From assembly GCA_017556805.1 (NCBI GenBank), contig JAFYMC010000029.1, positions 1 to 64,000 on the forward strand: a stretch of DNA of 64,000 nt, written 5' to 3'. The notes beneath the pieces are model-generated. The model did no database searches and was not told the origin of the DNA. It saw only the letters and a list, made by a program, of their open reading frames with translations. Within the stretch, counting starts at the first letter, position 1. Each line of letters begins with the position of its first letter. This document shows positions 25,292-33,754 of the stretch, one piece after another. The position numbers and the translations under genes are program-made. Source of the DNA: Lachnospiraceae bacterium (lineage in GTDB: Bacteria; Bacillota; Clostridia; Lachnospirales; Lachnospiraceae).

Positions 25292-25344
25292 CACGTGCAG
25301 TACACCGCCTACGGGATAAAGTAAACGAACAGAAAGAGGTCGTT

Positions 25345-27429
25345 ATGGAACGAGAAGTCAAGGCATTGTTTTCAGACGGAACAAAGGAATACAGATATCC
25401 AACGGAGCCTAAGCCGGGAGATACGGTAAGGCTTCGTTTTCGTGCATTAAAAGAAAGTGTACGGGAGGCGGTGCTTTGTATCGGCGGGGAAAGAAAGACG
25501 ATGTTGCCGGAACGGGAGGACGGATGCTTTGTATATTTTGCTACCGAATACACGGCAGGAGACGGGCCGGTGACCTATTATTTTGAGGCAGAGCTTTCGG
25601 AAGGTCGTTGCTTTTATGACCGCCGGGGGGCAGTGTATGAGCCGAGGGAAGAATACGCCTTCCGGGTAACCCCGGGGTTTGCGGTGCCGGAATGGGCAAA
25701 GGGTGCAGTGATGTACCAGATATTTACCGACCGTTTTTGCAACGGTACGGCAAAGAATGATGTGAAAACCAATGAATATTACTATATACAGGCGCCGGTA
25801 CAGGCAATAGAGGATTGGAATCGCCCGCCGCAAAGCATGGACGTGGGCTGCTTTTACGGCGGAGATTTGGAGGGAGTGCGGCAGAAGCTGGATTATTTGC
25901 AGGAGCTGGGTGTAGAAGTTATTTATTTTAATCCGCTGTTTGTATCCCCGTCCAATCATAAATACGACAGCCAGGATTACGATTATATCGACCCTCATTA
26001 CGGCGTGATTTTGCGGGAGGCAGGAGAGTGTCTGGCTCCGGGAGATACGGATAATTCTCATGCAACCTTATACGGCAGCCGTGTCAGTTTGCCGGAAAAT
26101 CTGGATGCCAGCAATGCTTTTTTTGCCTCTTTGGTGGAAGAGATCCATCGGAGAGGGATGCGTGTGATTTTGGACGGTGTTTTTAACCACTGCGGTTCTT
26201 TCCATAAGTGGCTGGACAGAGAGCGGATTTATGAGCATGCACAAGGGTATGCTCCGGGGGCCTATGTGGCGGAGTACAGTCCGTACCGCAGATTCTTTGA
26301 TTTCAGACAAGCGGCATGGCCGTACAATCCGCATTATGCGGGCTGGTGGGATCATGCAACGCTTCCGAAACTGAATTACGAGGCTTCGGAGGAGCTTTGT
26401 GAGTATGTATTAAATGTGGCGAAAAAATGGGTGTCGGCGCCGTATTGTGTGGATGGTTGGCGTCTGGATGTGGCAGCGGATTTGGGCCATTCGGAGGCGT
26501 TTAATCATATTTTCTGGCAAAGATTCCGGAAGGCTGTTAAGGAGGCCAATCCGGAAGCGTTGATTCTGGCGGAACATTACGGAAGCGCAAGAGAATGGCT
26601 TTTGGGAGATGAATGGGATTCCGTCATGAATTATGATGCCTTTATGGAGCCGGTGACCTGGTTTATGACCGGTATGGAAAAGCACAGCGATGCCTATCGG
26701 GGGGATATGGTAGGAAATGCGACGGCGTTTACGGATGCCATGAATCATCATATGGCGCAGTTTCAGACGGGTTCGTTACAGGCAGCTATGAACGAACTGT
26801 CCAACCATGACCATTCCCGCTTTTTGACGAGAACCAACGGAAAGGTGGGACGCCTGGCGACACTTGGTGCCGAGGCAGCGTCGGAAGGAATTCGTCGTTC
26901 TCTCTTTATGGCGGCGGTGACGTTGCAGATGACCTGGGTGGGAGCGCCTACGGTCTACTACGGAGATGAAGCGGGAGTTTGCGGTTTTACGGACCCGGAC
27001 AATCGTCGTACCTATCCGTGGGGCAGAGAGGATAAAGAGCTCATCGAACTGCATCGTGAGTTAATACGAATTCATAAATCCTATCCGGCATTAAAAACAG
27101 GTTCTTTAAAGATGATATATCAGGCAAAGGATGTACTTGCCTTCGGACGGTTTGATGATAAGGATATACTGACGGTGGCGGTAAACCGCGGAGAAGCGGA
27201 AGCGTATGTCGAACTGCCGGTGTGGGAACTGGGCGCACGTCCGGGAGCACCGATGGTGACGGTAATCGAAACCGGACGAGACGGTTTTTCCGTAGAGGCA
27301 AAATTTATACATGCGGATGACGGTGTGCTGCGGGTAATGTTGCCGCCGGAAAGCTCTTTTGTATGGAAGAATCTCTTGCCGCCGGGGAACTGCAGAGACA
27401 GGGAGGATTATACGCGCAATTTTAAATAA
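25345..27429 (+). CDS. GH13 alpha-glucan hydrolase (neopullulanase/cyclomaltodextrinase-like)
   Basis: The start at 25345 follows AGAGG. The 694-residue protein begins with a beta-rich N-terminal domain (~1-110, CBM34-like), then a GH13 barrel with VILDGVFNHCG, GWRLDVA (nucleophile D375), ILAEHYG (acid/base E410) and SNHDHSRF (D489), and a C-terminal beta domain. No signal peptide is visible, so it should act inside the cell on imported maltodextrins, cyclodextrins or pullulan fragments. No sugar transporter is adjacent. Confidence 0.88.
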   Translation: MEREVKALFSDGTKEYRYPTEPKPGDTVRLRFRALKESVREAVLCIGGERKTMLPEREDGCFVYFATEYTAGDGPVTYYFEAELSEGRCFYDRRGAVYEPREEYAFRVTPGFAVPEWAKGAVMYQIFTDRFCNGTAKNDVKTNEYYYIQAPVQAIEDWNRPPQSMDVGCFYGGDLEGVRQKLDYLQELGVEVIYFNPLFVSPSNHKYDSQDYDYIDPHYGVILREAGECLAPGDTDNSHATLYGSRVSLPENLDASNAFFASLVEEIHRRGMRVILDGVFNHCGSFHKWLDRERIYEHAQGYAPGAYVAEYSPYRRFFDFRQAAWPYNPHYAGWWDHATLPKLNYEASEELCEYVLNVAKKWVSAPYCVDGWRLDVAADLGHSEAFNHIFWQRFRKAVKEANPEALILAEHYGSAREWLLGDEWDSVMNYDAFMEPVTWFMTGMEKHSDAYRGDMVGNATAFTDAMNHHMAQFQTGSLQAAMNELSNHDHSRFLTRTNGKVGRLATLGAEAASEGIRRSLFMAAVTLQMTWVGAPTVYYGDEAGVCGFTDPDNRRTYPWGREDKELIELHRELIRIHKSYPALKTGSLKMIYQAKDVLAFGRFDDKDILTVAVNRGEAEAYVELPVWELGARPGAPMVTVIETGRDGFSVEAKFIHADDGVLRVMLPPESSFVWKNLLPPGNCRDREDYTRNFK

Positions 27430-27461
27430 CGGAATCTTGCCCGTGATGGTGAAGCGTAAAT

Positions 27462-27495
27462 AAAAAAGCCGCTCCGGTTTCGGAGCGGCAGTTTT
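27462..27495. terminator. Bidirectional terminator between convergent genes
   Basis: GCCGCTCCG (27468-27476) pairs with CGGAGCGGC (27481-27489) and is flanked by an A-run and a T-rich end, so it can serve both the GH13 gene and the minus-strand small membrane protein gene. Confidence 0.8.
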
Positions 27496-27505
27496 ACAAG
27501 ATAAA

Positions 27506-27739
27506 CTATTTTACGTTATTCTTTACAAAGCCGAGAATAGAAAGAATAAGACCGATAAGGCAAAGAACACCGAACGCCCAGGAAATGATACGTGCGATAA
27601 GTCCAACTACCGGAATCACGCTGAGTAAGCCTGCAACAAAACCTACGATTACCGGAGCAATGAGGAAAATTAAAAGGGAAATAACCAGATCCTTTACGGT
27701 CTTTACGGTGTTAAATTTGTTTAAAATATTCTTTAACAT
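27506..27739 (-). CDS. Small two-span membrane protein, function unknown
   Basis: The 77-residue protein starts with a short amphipathic N-terminus and has two long hydrophobic segments covering about residues 20-72 with a glycine/valine-rich turn between. ATG at 27739 has AAAGGAGG 8 nt upstream; an earlier in-frame start at 27760 overlaps that site. A TGTTATAAT extended -10 element on the minus strand (27772-27777) could drive it. It looks like the small Tim44/PspC-like or DUF4190-like membrane proteins in shape only; I cannot assign a family. Confidence 0.65.
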   Translation of the reverse strand: MLKNILNKFNTVKTVKDLVISLLIFLIAPVIVGFVAGLLSVIPVVGLIARIISWAFGVLCLIGLILSILGFVKNNVK

Positions 27740-27915
27740 GAAAGAAGCCTCCTTTTTCATAATTTGGCTTTATTATAACAGATGGAGTCGAAAAAGGGAA
27801 GTGAAAGATGAAAAACGCAAGAAATCATATGAAAATGTGAAAATCGAAGAATAGAGCAATGGTAGAATGGCGGGAGAACCGGAGTCGGGAGGAAGAACCG
27901 GAGAAGGGAGAGGTC

Positions 27916-28581
27916 ATGAGTACAACTGTATCGAAAAAGAAAAAAGAACAGCTGCGGGAGCATGCCAAAAAGGTGCTGGAACTGCTGGTAGAGGAATATA
28001 CGGCGGAGTATCGGTGTTATTTGAATCATGAGAATGCTTGGCAACTGCTGTTTGCTACCATATTGAGTGCCCAGTGTACCGATGCAAGAGTCAATATTGT
28101 AACGGCGGACTTGTTTCGGAAATATCCGAGTGTGGAGGCCTTTGCGGGAGCAGACTTATCGGAGCTTGAGGAGGATATACGACCGACGGGCTTTTATCAT
28201 AACAAGGCAAAGAATATCATCGGCTGTGCCCGGATGCTTTTGGAAAAGCACGGCGGAAAAGTGCCGGATACCATAGAAGAGCTGACGGAATTGCCGGGGG
28301 TGGGACGTAAAACCGCCAATGTCATCCGGGGGAATATTTATCACCAGCCCAGCATTGTGGTGGATACTCATGTGAAGCGGATTTCGAAAAAGTTGGGCTT
28401 TACCAAGGAAGAGGACCCGGAGAAAATCGAGTTTGCACTGATGGAGATACTGCCGGAGGAGTATTGGATTTTATATAATATTCACATTATCCAACTGGGG
28501 CGCACCATATGTACCGCCCGTTCGCCGAAATGCAACGAGTGCTTTTTGAAAGAGGTGTGCCCGTCCTGTGGGGGAAAATAG
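27916..28581 (+). CDS. nth: Endonuclease III
   Basis: The start at 27916 follows GGGAGAGG and gives 221 residues, the usual length; an upstream in-frame ATG at 27859 has no ribosome site. The protein has the helix-hairpin-helix LPGVGRKTANVI, the catalytic lysine in the preceding helical region typical of the family, the aspartate in VDTHVKRIS, and a C-terminal [4Fe-4S] loop (CTARSPKCNECFLKEVCPSC). It excises oxidised pyrimidines in base excision repair. Confidence 0.94.
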   Translation: MSTTVSKKKKEQLREHAKKVLELLVEEYTAEYRCYLNHENAWQLLFATILSAQCTDARVNIVTADLFRKYPSVEAFAGADLSELEEDIRPTGFYHNKAKNIIGCARMLLEKHGGKVPDTIEELTELPGVGRKTANVIRGNIYHQPSIVVDTHVKRISKKLGFTKEEDPEKIEFALMEILPEEYWILYNIHIIQLGRTICTARSPKCNECFLKEVCPSCGGK

Positions 28582-28614
28582 CAGGGGAGAAGGAACTTAC
28601 GAAAGGAGAAGACC

Positions 28615-29325
28615 ATGCGGTTTACGGCAATTGATATCGAAACAACGGGACTGGGACCGGAGAAATCGAAAATCATAGAAATCGGAGCGGCGAAGTACGA
28701 GGACGGTGTACAAAAGGAAGTGTTTTCTACCCTTGTGAATCCGCAGACCGCGGGGATACCGGAGCGGATTACGGAATTGACCGGGATTACGGATGAGATG
28801 GTAAAGGATGCGCCGCAAGAGGCGGAGGCCATGCGGTCCTTGCTCCGTTTTCTGGAGGGGGAAGAAGTTCTGCTGGGGCACAATATTCCCTTTGATTTCA
28901 GCTTTTTGAAGGTGGCGGCGGGACGTCTCGGTGTGGATTTCTCTTTCCAGGGACTGGATACGCTGGTCATTGCAAGATTGTGTCATCCGGAGCTTTCCAG
29001 TAAGACCCTGGCGGCCATGTGTGAGGCCTATGGGATTACCAACGAGCATGCCCACCGGGCCTATGAGGATGCCTGTACGGCGGCACAGCTGTATTTTTTG
29101 ATGGAGGAGCGGTTCGGTAAGAGTCACGGAGAGTGTTTTTTGCCGAAAGAGCTTTATTATAAGCCAAAAAAAACAGAACCGGTGACAAAGCGCCAGATCA
29201 GTTACTTGCAGGGACTGATTGCAATGCACGGTCTGGATTTGACACCGGATTATACGACGTTAACTAAAAGCGAAGCGTCAAGATTGATTGATAATTTGTT
29301 GGTAAAATACGGAAGAAGCGTTTAG
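28615..29325 (+). CDS. DnaQ-like 3'-5' exonuclease (PolC-type proofreading fold)
   Basis: The 236-residue protein has ExoI (AIDIETTGLG), ExoII (HNIPFDFSFL) and ExoIII (HRAYEDACTAA) motifs in its first ~170 residues, with all acidic residues present. The C-terminal ~50 residues (RQISYLQGLIAMHGLDL) are a small helical add-on. It is separate from a polymerase, so it probably acts in repair or RNA/DNA trimming. It follows nth by 33 bp and may be co-transcribed with it. Confidence 0.88.
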   Translation: MRFTAIDIETTGLGPEKSKIIEIGAAKYEDGVQKEVFSTLVNPQTAGIPERITELTGITDEMVKDAPQEAEAMRSLLRFLEGEEVLLGHNIPFDFSFLKVAAGRLGVDFSFQGLDTLVIARLCHPELSSKTLAAMCEAYGITNEHAHRAYEDACTAAQLYFLMEERFGKSHGECFLPKELYYKPKKTEPVTKRQISYLQGLIAMHGLDLTPDYTTLTKSEASRLIDNLLVKYGRSV

Positions 29326-29340
29326 GCGCTTCTTCTTTTT
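29312..29340. terminator. Terminator overlapping the exonuclease stop codon
   Basis: GAAGAAGCG (29312-29320) pairs with CGCTTCTTC (29327-29335), with TTTTT after it; the TAG stop is in the loop. The minus-strand gene ends 2 bp further on, so the hairpin probably serves both. Confidence 0.75.
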
Positions 29341-29341
29341 G

Positions 29342-30160
29342 TTACGGGGTCTGGAGTAACTGTTCCAAATCCCGCAAAATGGAAGGCTTCATTAAGGTGG
29401 TAAGCTCTTCTGCGCGAGTCTTTAACTCTTCGATTTTTCCTAACTCACCCCGGGACTTATAAAGTCGTGCAAGAACGGCATAGGTACCCGCAATATCCGA
29501 GCCGATGGAAACCGCATAGGAAAGCACCGTGACGGCATCCTCCGGATGACCGGCAGAGGCCAGCAGGGAGCCCCACTTTTGCAGGGAACGGATGAGCTGG
29601 GTGAAATTGTGGTCATAGGACATTAACGGATCCAAATTCGCGGTACCGTAGGTCAGCCGCAGCTCTGTATTGGAAACGCCTGTAAGATTTAAAATTTTGC
29701 TGTTAGAAAGCTTACAAATCTCCGATTCTACTTCGGCCAGTTCTTCCGAAAGGGGAGCGGAGTACTCGGAGCTGTTCGGAAAAGACCGGATTCCGGAGAC
29801 ATCGGTATCGGAAGAAAGTTCCGATAAAAGCTCGTCCACCGCATGCAGCTTGTCGGAGGACTCCGTTGTTACGGAAAACTCTCCGGTATGGTCGGTAAAA
29901 TCGGTAGGTGTGGTCTCTGTTACGCCTTCCTTTGCAATGCGGACCGGAGAGGCCGGGCCCGGCATGTAATGGCGGAACGGCAGGGAGCTGTAGGGAACCG
30001 TAATGTAATCCAGAGCAGAAATATCCTTTCTCGGAACAAACTTGGATTCCCGCTCCTTTTTCCAGAACTCCTCAGAATTCTTTTTGGCATTTTTATCGCG
30101 GGACTTGCTAAAACCGATAAAAACAATTATAATAAGCGATAGGCCGATTAATATAGGCAT
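29342..30160 (-). CDS. Membrane-anchored protein with C-terminal TPR-like helices, unknown function
   Basis: The 272-residue protein starts with one membrane segment (ILIGLSLIIIVFIGF), then a charged linker and low-complexity Ser/Thr/Pro-rich region, and ends with helix pairs (HPEDAVTVLSYAVSIGS and TYAVLARLYKSRGELGKIEEL) that look like tetratricopeptide repeats. It probably faces the cytoplasm as a scaffold. It is transcribed away from a tiny membrane peptide gene. I recognise no named family. Confidence 0.7.
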   Translation of the reverse strand: MPILIGLSLIIIVFIGFSKSRDKNAKKNSEEFWKKERESKFVPRKDISALDYITVPYSSLPFRHYMPGPASPVRIAKEGVTETTPTDFTDHTGEFSVTTESSDKLHAVDELLSELSSDTDVSGIRSFPNSSEYSAPLSEELAEVESEICKLSNSKILNLTGVSNTELRLTYGTANLDPLMSYDHNFTQLIRSLQKWGSLLASAGHPEDAVTVLSYAVSIGSDIAGTYAVLARLYKSRGELGKIEELKTRAEELTTLMKPSILRDLEQLLQTP

Positions 30161-30196
30161 AAGTCACAACCTTTCATGGAAAAGAGGTGGAATACT

Positions 30197-30295
30197 ATGT
30201 ACAATAAAAAAACAAAAAAATTATTCGCGGCAATCGTTGCCGGCATTTTGGTGCTGACTATGATTATTCCGCTGTTTGCTGCAGCACTTCGATAA
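30197..30295 (+). CDS. 32-residue single-pass membrane peptide
   Basis: ATG at 30197 has GAGGTGG about 7 nt upstream and opens a 32-codon frame: a lysine-rich N-terminus (MYNKKTKKLF) followed by one hydrophobic helix and a final arginine. A strong terminator starts 28 bp after the stop. Ribosome site, topology and terminator together support a real gene. The shape is like Prli42-type stressosome-tethering miniproteins, but the similarity is only in size and topology. Confidence 0.6.
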   Translation: MYNKKTKKLFAAIVAGILVLTMIIPLFAAALR

Positions 30296-30323
30296 GCAAT
30301 CGCATTACTATTACTATATCCGA

Positions 30324-30354
30324 GAAAACCGACGGTGTCAACCGTCGGTTTTCC
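30324..30354 (+). terminator. Terminator after the 32-residue peptide gene
   Basis: GAAAACCGACGGT (30324-30336) pairs perfectly with ACCGTCGGTTTTC across a 4-nt loop. Confidence 0.85.
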
Positions 30355-30365
30355 TCTTCTAAGGG

Positions 30366-30413
30366 AAATTCCGGGTTTGAATTCTTTTCTTTCAAACTCC
30401 GGAATTTTGTTAA
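30366..30413. terminator. Second terminator-like hairpin
   Basis: AAATTCCGGGTTTGAA pairs with TTCAAACTCCGGAATTT (one bulged base), followed by T-rich DNA. It stands directly behind the first terminator and before a possible TTGTTA-N18-TATGAT promoter (30407-30436) for the VanW gene. Confidence 0.55.
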
Positions 30414-30526
30414 AAAACGAAAACGAGGTTTATGATATCATGTCGGCATAAGAAGGAGGAGTACTCATATACTGAATTAATAGAAGGGAAAGGTTTGAGA
30501 ATGAATACATTCGGAAGGCGGACAGG

Positions 30527-31870
30527 ATGTTAAAACGGATTGTTACATATAGTTTGATAGGAGTGCTTGCGCTTTCGGCAGCGATGTTTATGGCGGGTCT
30601 TGCGGTGAAAAAGGGAAATACGGGCCGGATTGCGCCGGGGGTAACGGTGTGCGGACGGGATGTTTCGGGGATGACGTTAGACGAGGCGGAACGACTGCTG
30701 GCAGAGCTTGTGCCGGGGACCGTGACGGAGGTGCGGAGTCGGTTTTTGCCGGAAATGCGGGAGGAAATAGAGGAACGGGGGAAAACGATAAACGAGGAAA
30801 CGATTGCACTTACGGTACAGGAAAACGAAGTGTGTGTAACCGTAAGGGGTCCGATGTTCCGGCCGGACACGGAGAAAATGCTGCAGTCGGTGGCGGCAAA
30901 GAGCAGCGAAGTAAAGGTGTGGGAATGGTTGTATGCGGCGGTAACAGGGAGGCCTTACCGGGTACGGGAAGCGGAGGCTTCTTTTTTATGGGAGGAGGCA
31001 CGGTTCGGAGAGGCGATTGCCCTATTATGTGAGCTTACGGAGCGGGAGCGAAAAGATGCGACGGTGGCCTGGGAGAATGGCCGAATAAATGTGACGGAGA
31101 GCGTTCGCGGCTATCGGTTGGAGACGGAGTCGCTGTGGCAGGAGGCGGAGGATGTGGCCCGGGAGGCAATCGATCGGATGCAGGAGGGACCGGTGGAAGG
31201 TCTGGTGCTCCGGTTTTATGTAAAAGGAACTGCGTTGATGCCGGGGATTTCTACGACACAGGCAAGAAACTGCAACACGGTCATCGGGAGTTTTACCACA
31301 TCGTATGCAGGCGCCGGAAGGGGCCGGGTACAGAATCTGCACGTCGGTGCGGGAAAACTTCATGGGACGGTGGTGTTGCCGGGAGAGGAGTTCTCTGTGG
31401 CAGCGGCTCTGATGCCTTTTACGGAAGCAAACGGTTACGCGGCAGGCGGCACCTACATCGGCGGACAATTGTCGGAAAGCATCGGAGGCGGCGTATGCCA
31501 ATTGTCCTCCACGCTTTACAATGCTTTGCTGCAAACCCATCTTACGATTACGGAGCGCCATCCCCATTCCCTGCCGGTGGGCTATGTGTCTTTGGGACAG
31601 GATGCGGCCATCGCCGGGGACTACAAGGACTTGAAAGTTAAGAATACCACCAAGTCGCCGGTGCTGCTGCTCTGTGAGACCACCGGGACCGAGGTTAAGG
31701 TGACGGTGTATGGAAGCAAGGGGGCAAAACGAGAGGGTGTAACGTTAGAAAGTGTGGTGACGGAGGAAAAGAAAGACGGTGTGACGGTAGAGGTGTACCG
31801 GATAGAGACGGGGGAGGATGGGAAAGTGATAAGGGAGAAGGTGAGTGAGGATCGGTATGGGAGGAGATAA
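30527..31870 (+). CDS. VanW family protein
   Basis: The 447-residue protein has an N-terminal signal-anchor (YSLIGVLALSAAMFMAGLAV), a peptidoglycan-binding-like middle region with DVSGMTLDEAERLL, and a C-terminal VanW domain with GGGVCQLSSTLYNALLQT and ERHPHSLPVGY. It is exported and probably acts at the cell wall. VanW proteins are widespread outside vancomycin resistance clusters, and no van genes lie nearby, so no resistance role is claimed. It ends before a sigma-28 promoter. Confidence 0.86.
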   Translation: MLKRIVTYSLIGVLALSAAMFMAGLAVKKGNTGRIAPGVTVCGRDVSGMTLDEAERLLAELVPGTVTEVRSRFLPEMREEIEERGKTINEETIALTVQENEVCVTVRGPMFRPDTEKMLQSVAAKSSEVKVWEWLYAAVTGRPYRVREAEASFLWEEARFGEAIALLCELTERERKDATVAWENGRINVTESVRGYRLETESLWQEAEDVAREAIDRMQEGPVEGLVLRFYVKGTALMPGISTTQARNCNTVIGSFTTSYAGAGRGRVQNLHVGAGKLHGTVVLPGEEFSVAAALMPFTEANGYAAGGTYIGGQLSESIGGGVCQLSSTLYNALLQTHLTITERHPHSLPVGYVSLGQDAAIAGDYKDLKVKNTTKSPVLLLCETTGTEVKVTVYGSKGAKREGVTLESVVTEEKKDGVTVEVYRIETGEDGKVIREKVSEDRYGRR

Positions 31871-31916
31871 GGAGAACGCTTTTTTCTGAAAAAACATTTC
31901 GAATAAAGAAGATTTC

Positions 31917-31944
31917 TAAAGATTCCCCTCTCTTTTGCCGATAT
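31917..31944 (+). promoter_or_regulatory. Sigma-28 (FliA/SigD) promoter of the sugar operon
   Basis: TAAA (31917-31920), 16-bp spacer, GCCGATAT (31937-31944). This matches the flagellar sigma-28 consensus and is nearly identical to the flagellin promoter at 37407-37434. Confidence 0.75.
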
Positions 31945-31971
31945 AGTTCCATATAGGTATATTAGAAAAAG

Positions 31972-31999
31972 GATGTCTCAAAAGGAGTTTTCGGGACAT
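31972..31999 (+). promoter_or_regulatory. Leader hairpin enclosing a ribosome-site-like sequence
   Basis: GATGTCTC and GGGACATC form a stem that holds AAAGGAG in its loop region, about 45 nt before the chosen start of the cytidylyltransferase gene. It could modulate translation or be fortuitous. Confidence 0.35.
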
Positions 32000-32030
32000 C
32001 GTGAAATACAGCAGAAAAGAGGGCGAAGGT

Positions 32031-32804
32031 ATGAAAGTTGTTATCTTGGCGGGTGGTCTCGGTACCCGTATCAGTGAAGAAAGTCATTTGAAGCCGAAGC
32101 CGATGATTGCCATCGGGGATGCGCCGATTCTCTGGCACATTATGAAGGGCTATTCCCATTACGGATTTAACGAATTTGTCATTTGTTGCGGCTATAAAGG
32201 TCACATCATCAAGGAGTACTTTGCGGACTATTATCTGCATCGCTCCGATATTACCTTTGACTTTACCAACGGAAACGACATGATTGTGCACAACAACGTG
32301 GCGGAACCGTGGAAGGTAACGCTGGTGGATACCGGTCTCCATACCCAGACCGGCGGACGTATCAAGCGTATCCGCAACTACATCGGGGACGAGCCGTTCC
32401 TCTGCACCTACGGTGACGGTGTGTCGGATGTGGACATTAATAAACTGGTGGAATTTCATAAGAACCACGGAAAAATCGCTACCATTACGGCGGTACAGCC
32501 GGGCAATAAGTTTGGTGTGTTAGACATCGGAGAAAATCAGGTGATTCAAAAATTCACGGAAAAAGGCAAGGAAGAAGGCGGATGGATTAACGCCGGATTC
32601 ATGGTACTGGGACCGGAAATTTTTGACATGATAGACGAAGACTCCACCATCTTGGAGCGGAAACCGTTCGAAACCCTGGCATCCATGGGAGAATTGGTGG
32701 CGTACAAGTATGACGGCTTCTGGCAGTGTATGGACACCCAGAGAGACAAGCAGTATTTGGAAAGAAAGTTGGAGAGAGGTGATGCTCCATGGATCAAATG
32801 GTAA
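32031..32804 (+). CDS. rfbF: Glucose-1-phosphate cytidylyltransferase
   Basis: The 257-residue protein opens with the nucleotidyltransferase loop MKVVILAGGLGTRISEES and KPKPMI, and contains YGDGVSDVDI and VQPGNKFGVLD, all typical of RfbF. It makes CDP-glucose, the entry point to CDP-dideoxy and related branched sugars. An upstream in-frame GTG at 32001 would add ten residues not seen in the family. The usual partner CDP-glucose dehydratase (rfbG) is absent from the window. It is the first gene behind a sigma-28 promoter and overlaps the next by 16 bp. Confidence 0.9.
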   Translation: MKVVILAGGLGTRISEESHLKPKPMIAIGDAPILWHIMKGYSHYGFNEFVICCGYKGHIIKEYFADYYLHRSDITFDFTNGNDMIVHNNVAEPWKVTLVDTGLHTQTGGRIKRIRNYIGDEPFLCTYGDGVSDVDINKLVEFHKNHGKIATITAVQPGNKFGVLDIGENQVIQKFTEKGKEEGGWINAGFMVLGPEIFDMIDEDSTILERKPFETLASMGELVAYKYDGFWQCMDTQRDKQYLERKLERGDAPWIKW

Positions 32805-33754
32805 AGGTAAGTGTCATTATGCTGACCTATAACAGGGAAACATTGGTGGGACGTGCGATTGAGTCCATTCTGGCCCAGACCATGGAGGACTTTGAGTACA
32901 TTATCGTGGATAACGGTTCTACGGATAAGAGCGGAGAAATCGCAGAGGAGTATGCGAAAAAGGACGCTCGTATTCGGGTGCTTCATATCTCGAAGAGCAA
33001 CATCGGTACCGGACGAAATGCGGGACTGGATGCAGCAAAGGGAGAATATGTGACGTTTATTGATGATGATGATACCGCAGAGCCGGATATGTTAGAGTTC
33101 TTGTATGGGCTGGCGAAAGAGGCAGGGGCGGAGATTTCGGTGTGTGGTTCCGTAAAAGAAGCAGATGGTATATTGTCTCCAAATTGCGTGTTTGAAGAGA
33201 AGCTTACCATGACTCCGGAAGAGGCTGTAGTAACTCTTCTGGAACGAAAAAAAATAAAGACCGGTATGCCGGCAAAGTTGGTAAAGAGAGAATTGTTTGA
33301 GGAAGTCCGGTTTCCGGTGGAAGGAAAATATGAGGACATTCGTACCACATACAAATACTTTGCCATTGCAAATTGTGTGGTAGCTCAAGGGGCTCCGAAG
33401 TACAGGGTACTTCGTCATACCGGAAACAACTCGGCATTTACAACAAATGATGTGCTTCTGACGCCGGAACAGCTGGATGAGTACTTCGATGCGTTCAGAG
33501 AGCGGAAGGAATTCCTCTCTGCGAAACTTCCGAAGATAGCGGATTATGCGCAGTATAGCGAGTGGTCGTATATGATATCCATGTGCAATAAGATATCGAG
33601 AAATAAGCTGGTGTCCTGTCAGAAGCAGTTGGAATTTGTGAAGAAAGAGCTGACGGAGCATTATGAGGAGTTTTATGAGTCGGAGTATATCGAGGAGTTT
33701 GAACGGGAGTTTATGAGGGAGTATATTATCAGAAAGGGTGAGAAGAATAACTGA
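32789..33754 (+). CDS. Family 2 glycosyltransferase
   Basis: The 321-residue protein has the GT-A start VSVIMLTYNRETLVGRAIES and the nucleotide-sugar metal site FIDDDDTAEPDM (DXD). It has no strong membrane segment and should act in the cytoplasm, where flagellin glycosylation occurs. It is coupled by overlap to rfbF upstream and to the pyruvyltransferase-like gene downstream (17 bp). Confidence 0.87.
   Translation: MDQMVKVSVIMLTYNRETLVGRAIESILAQTMEDFEYIIVDNGSTDKSGEIAEEYAKKDARIRVLHISKSNIGTGRNAGLDAAKGEYVTFIDDDDTAEPDMLEFLYGLAKEAGAEISVCGSVKEADGILSPNCVFEEKLTMTPEEAVVTLLERKKIKTGMPAKLVKRELFEEVRFPVEGKYEDIRTTYKYFAIANCVVAQGAPKYRVLRHTGNNSAFTTNDVLLTPEQLDEYFDAFRERKEFLSAKLPKIADYAQYSEWSYMISMCNKISRNKLVSCQKQLEFVKKELTEHYEEFYESEYIEEFEREFMREYIIRKGEKNN

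Noticed and set aside
30527-31870. Vancomycin resistance by VanW
   Set aside because: VanW domains are common in Clostridia and there are no vanHAX or vanRS genes nearby.
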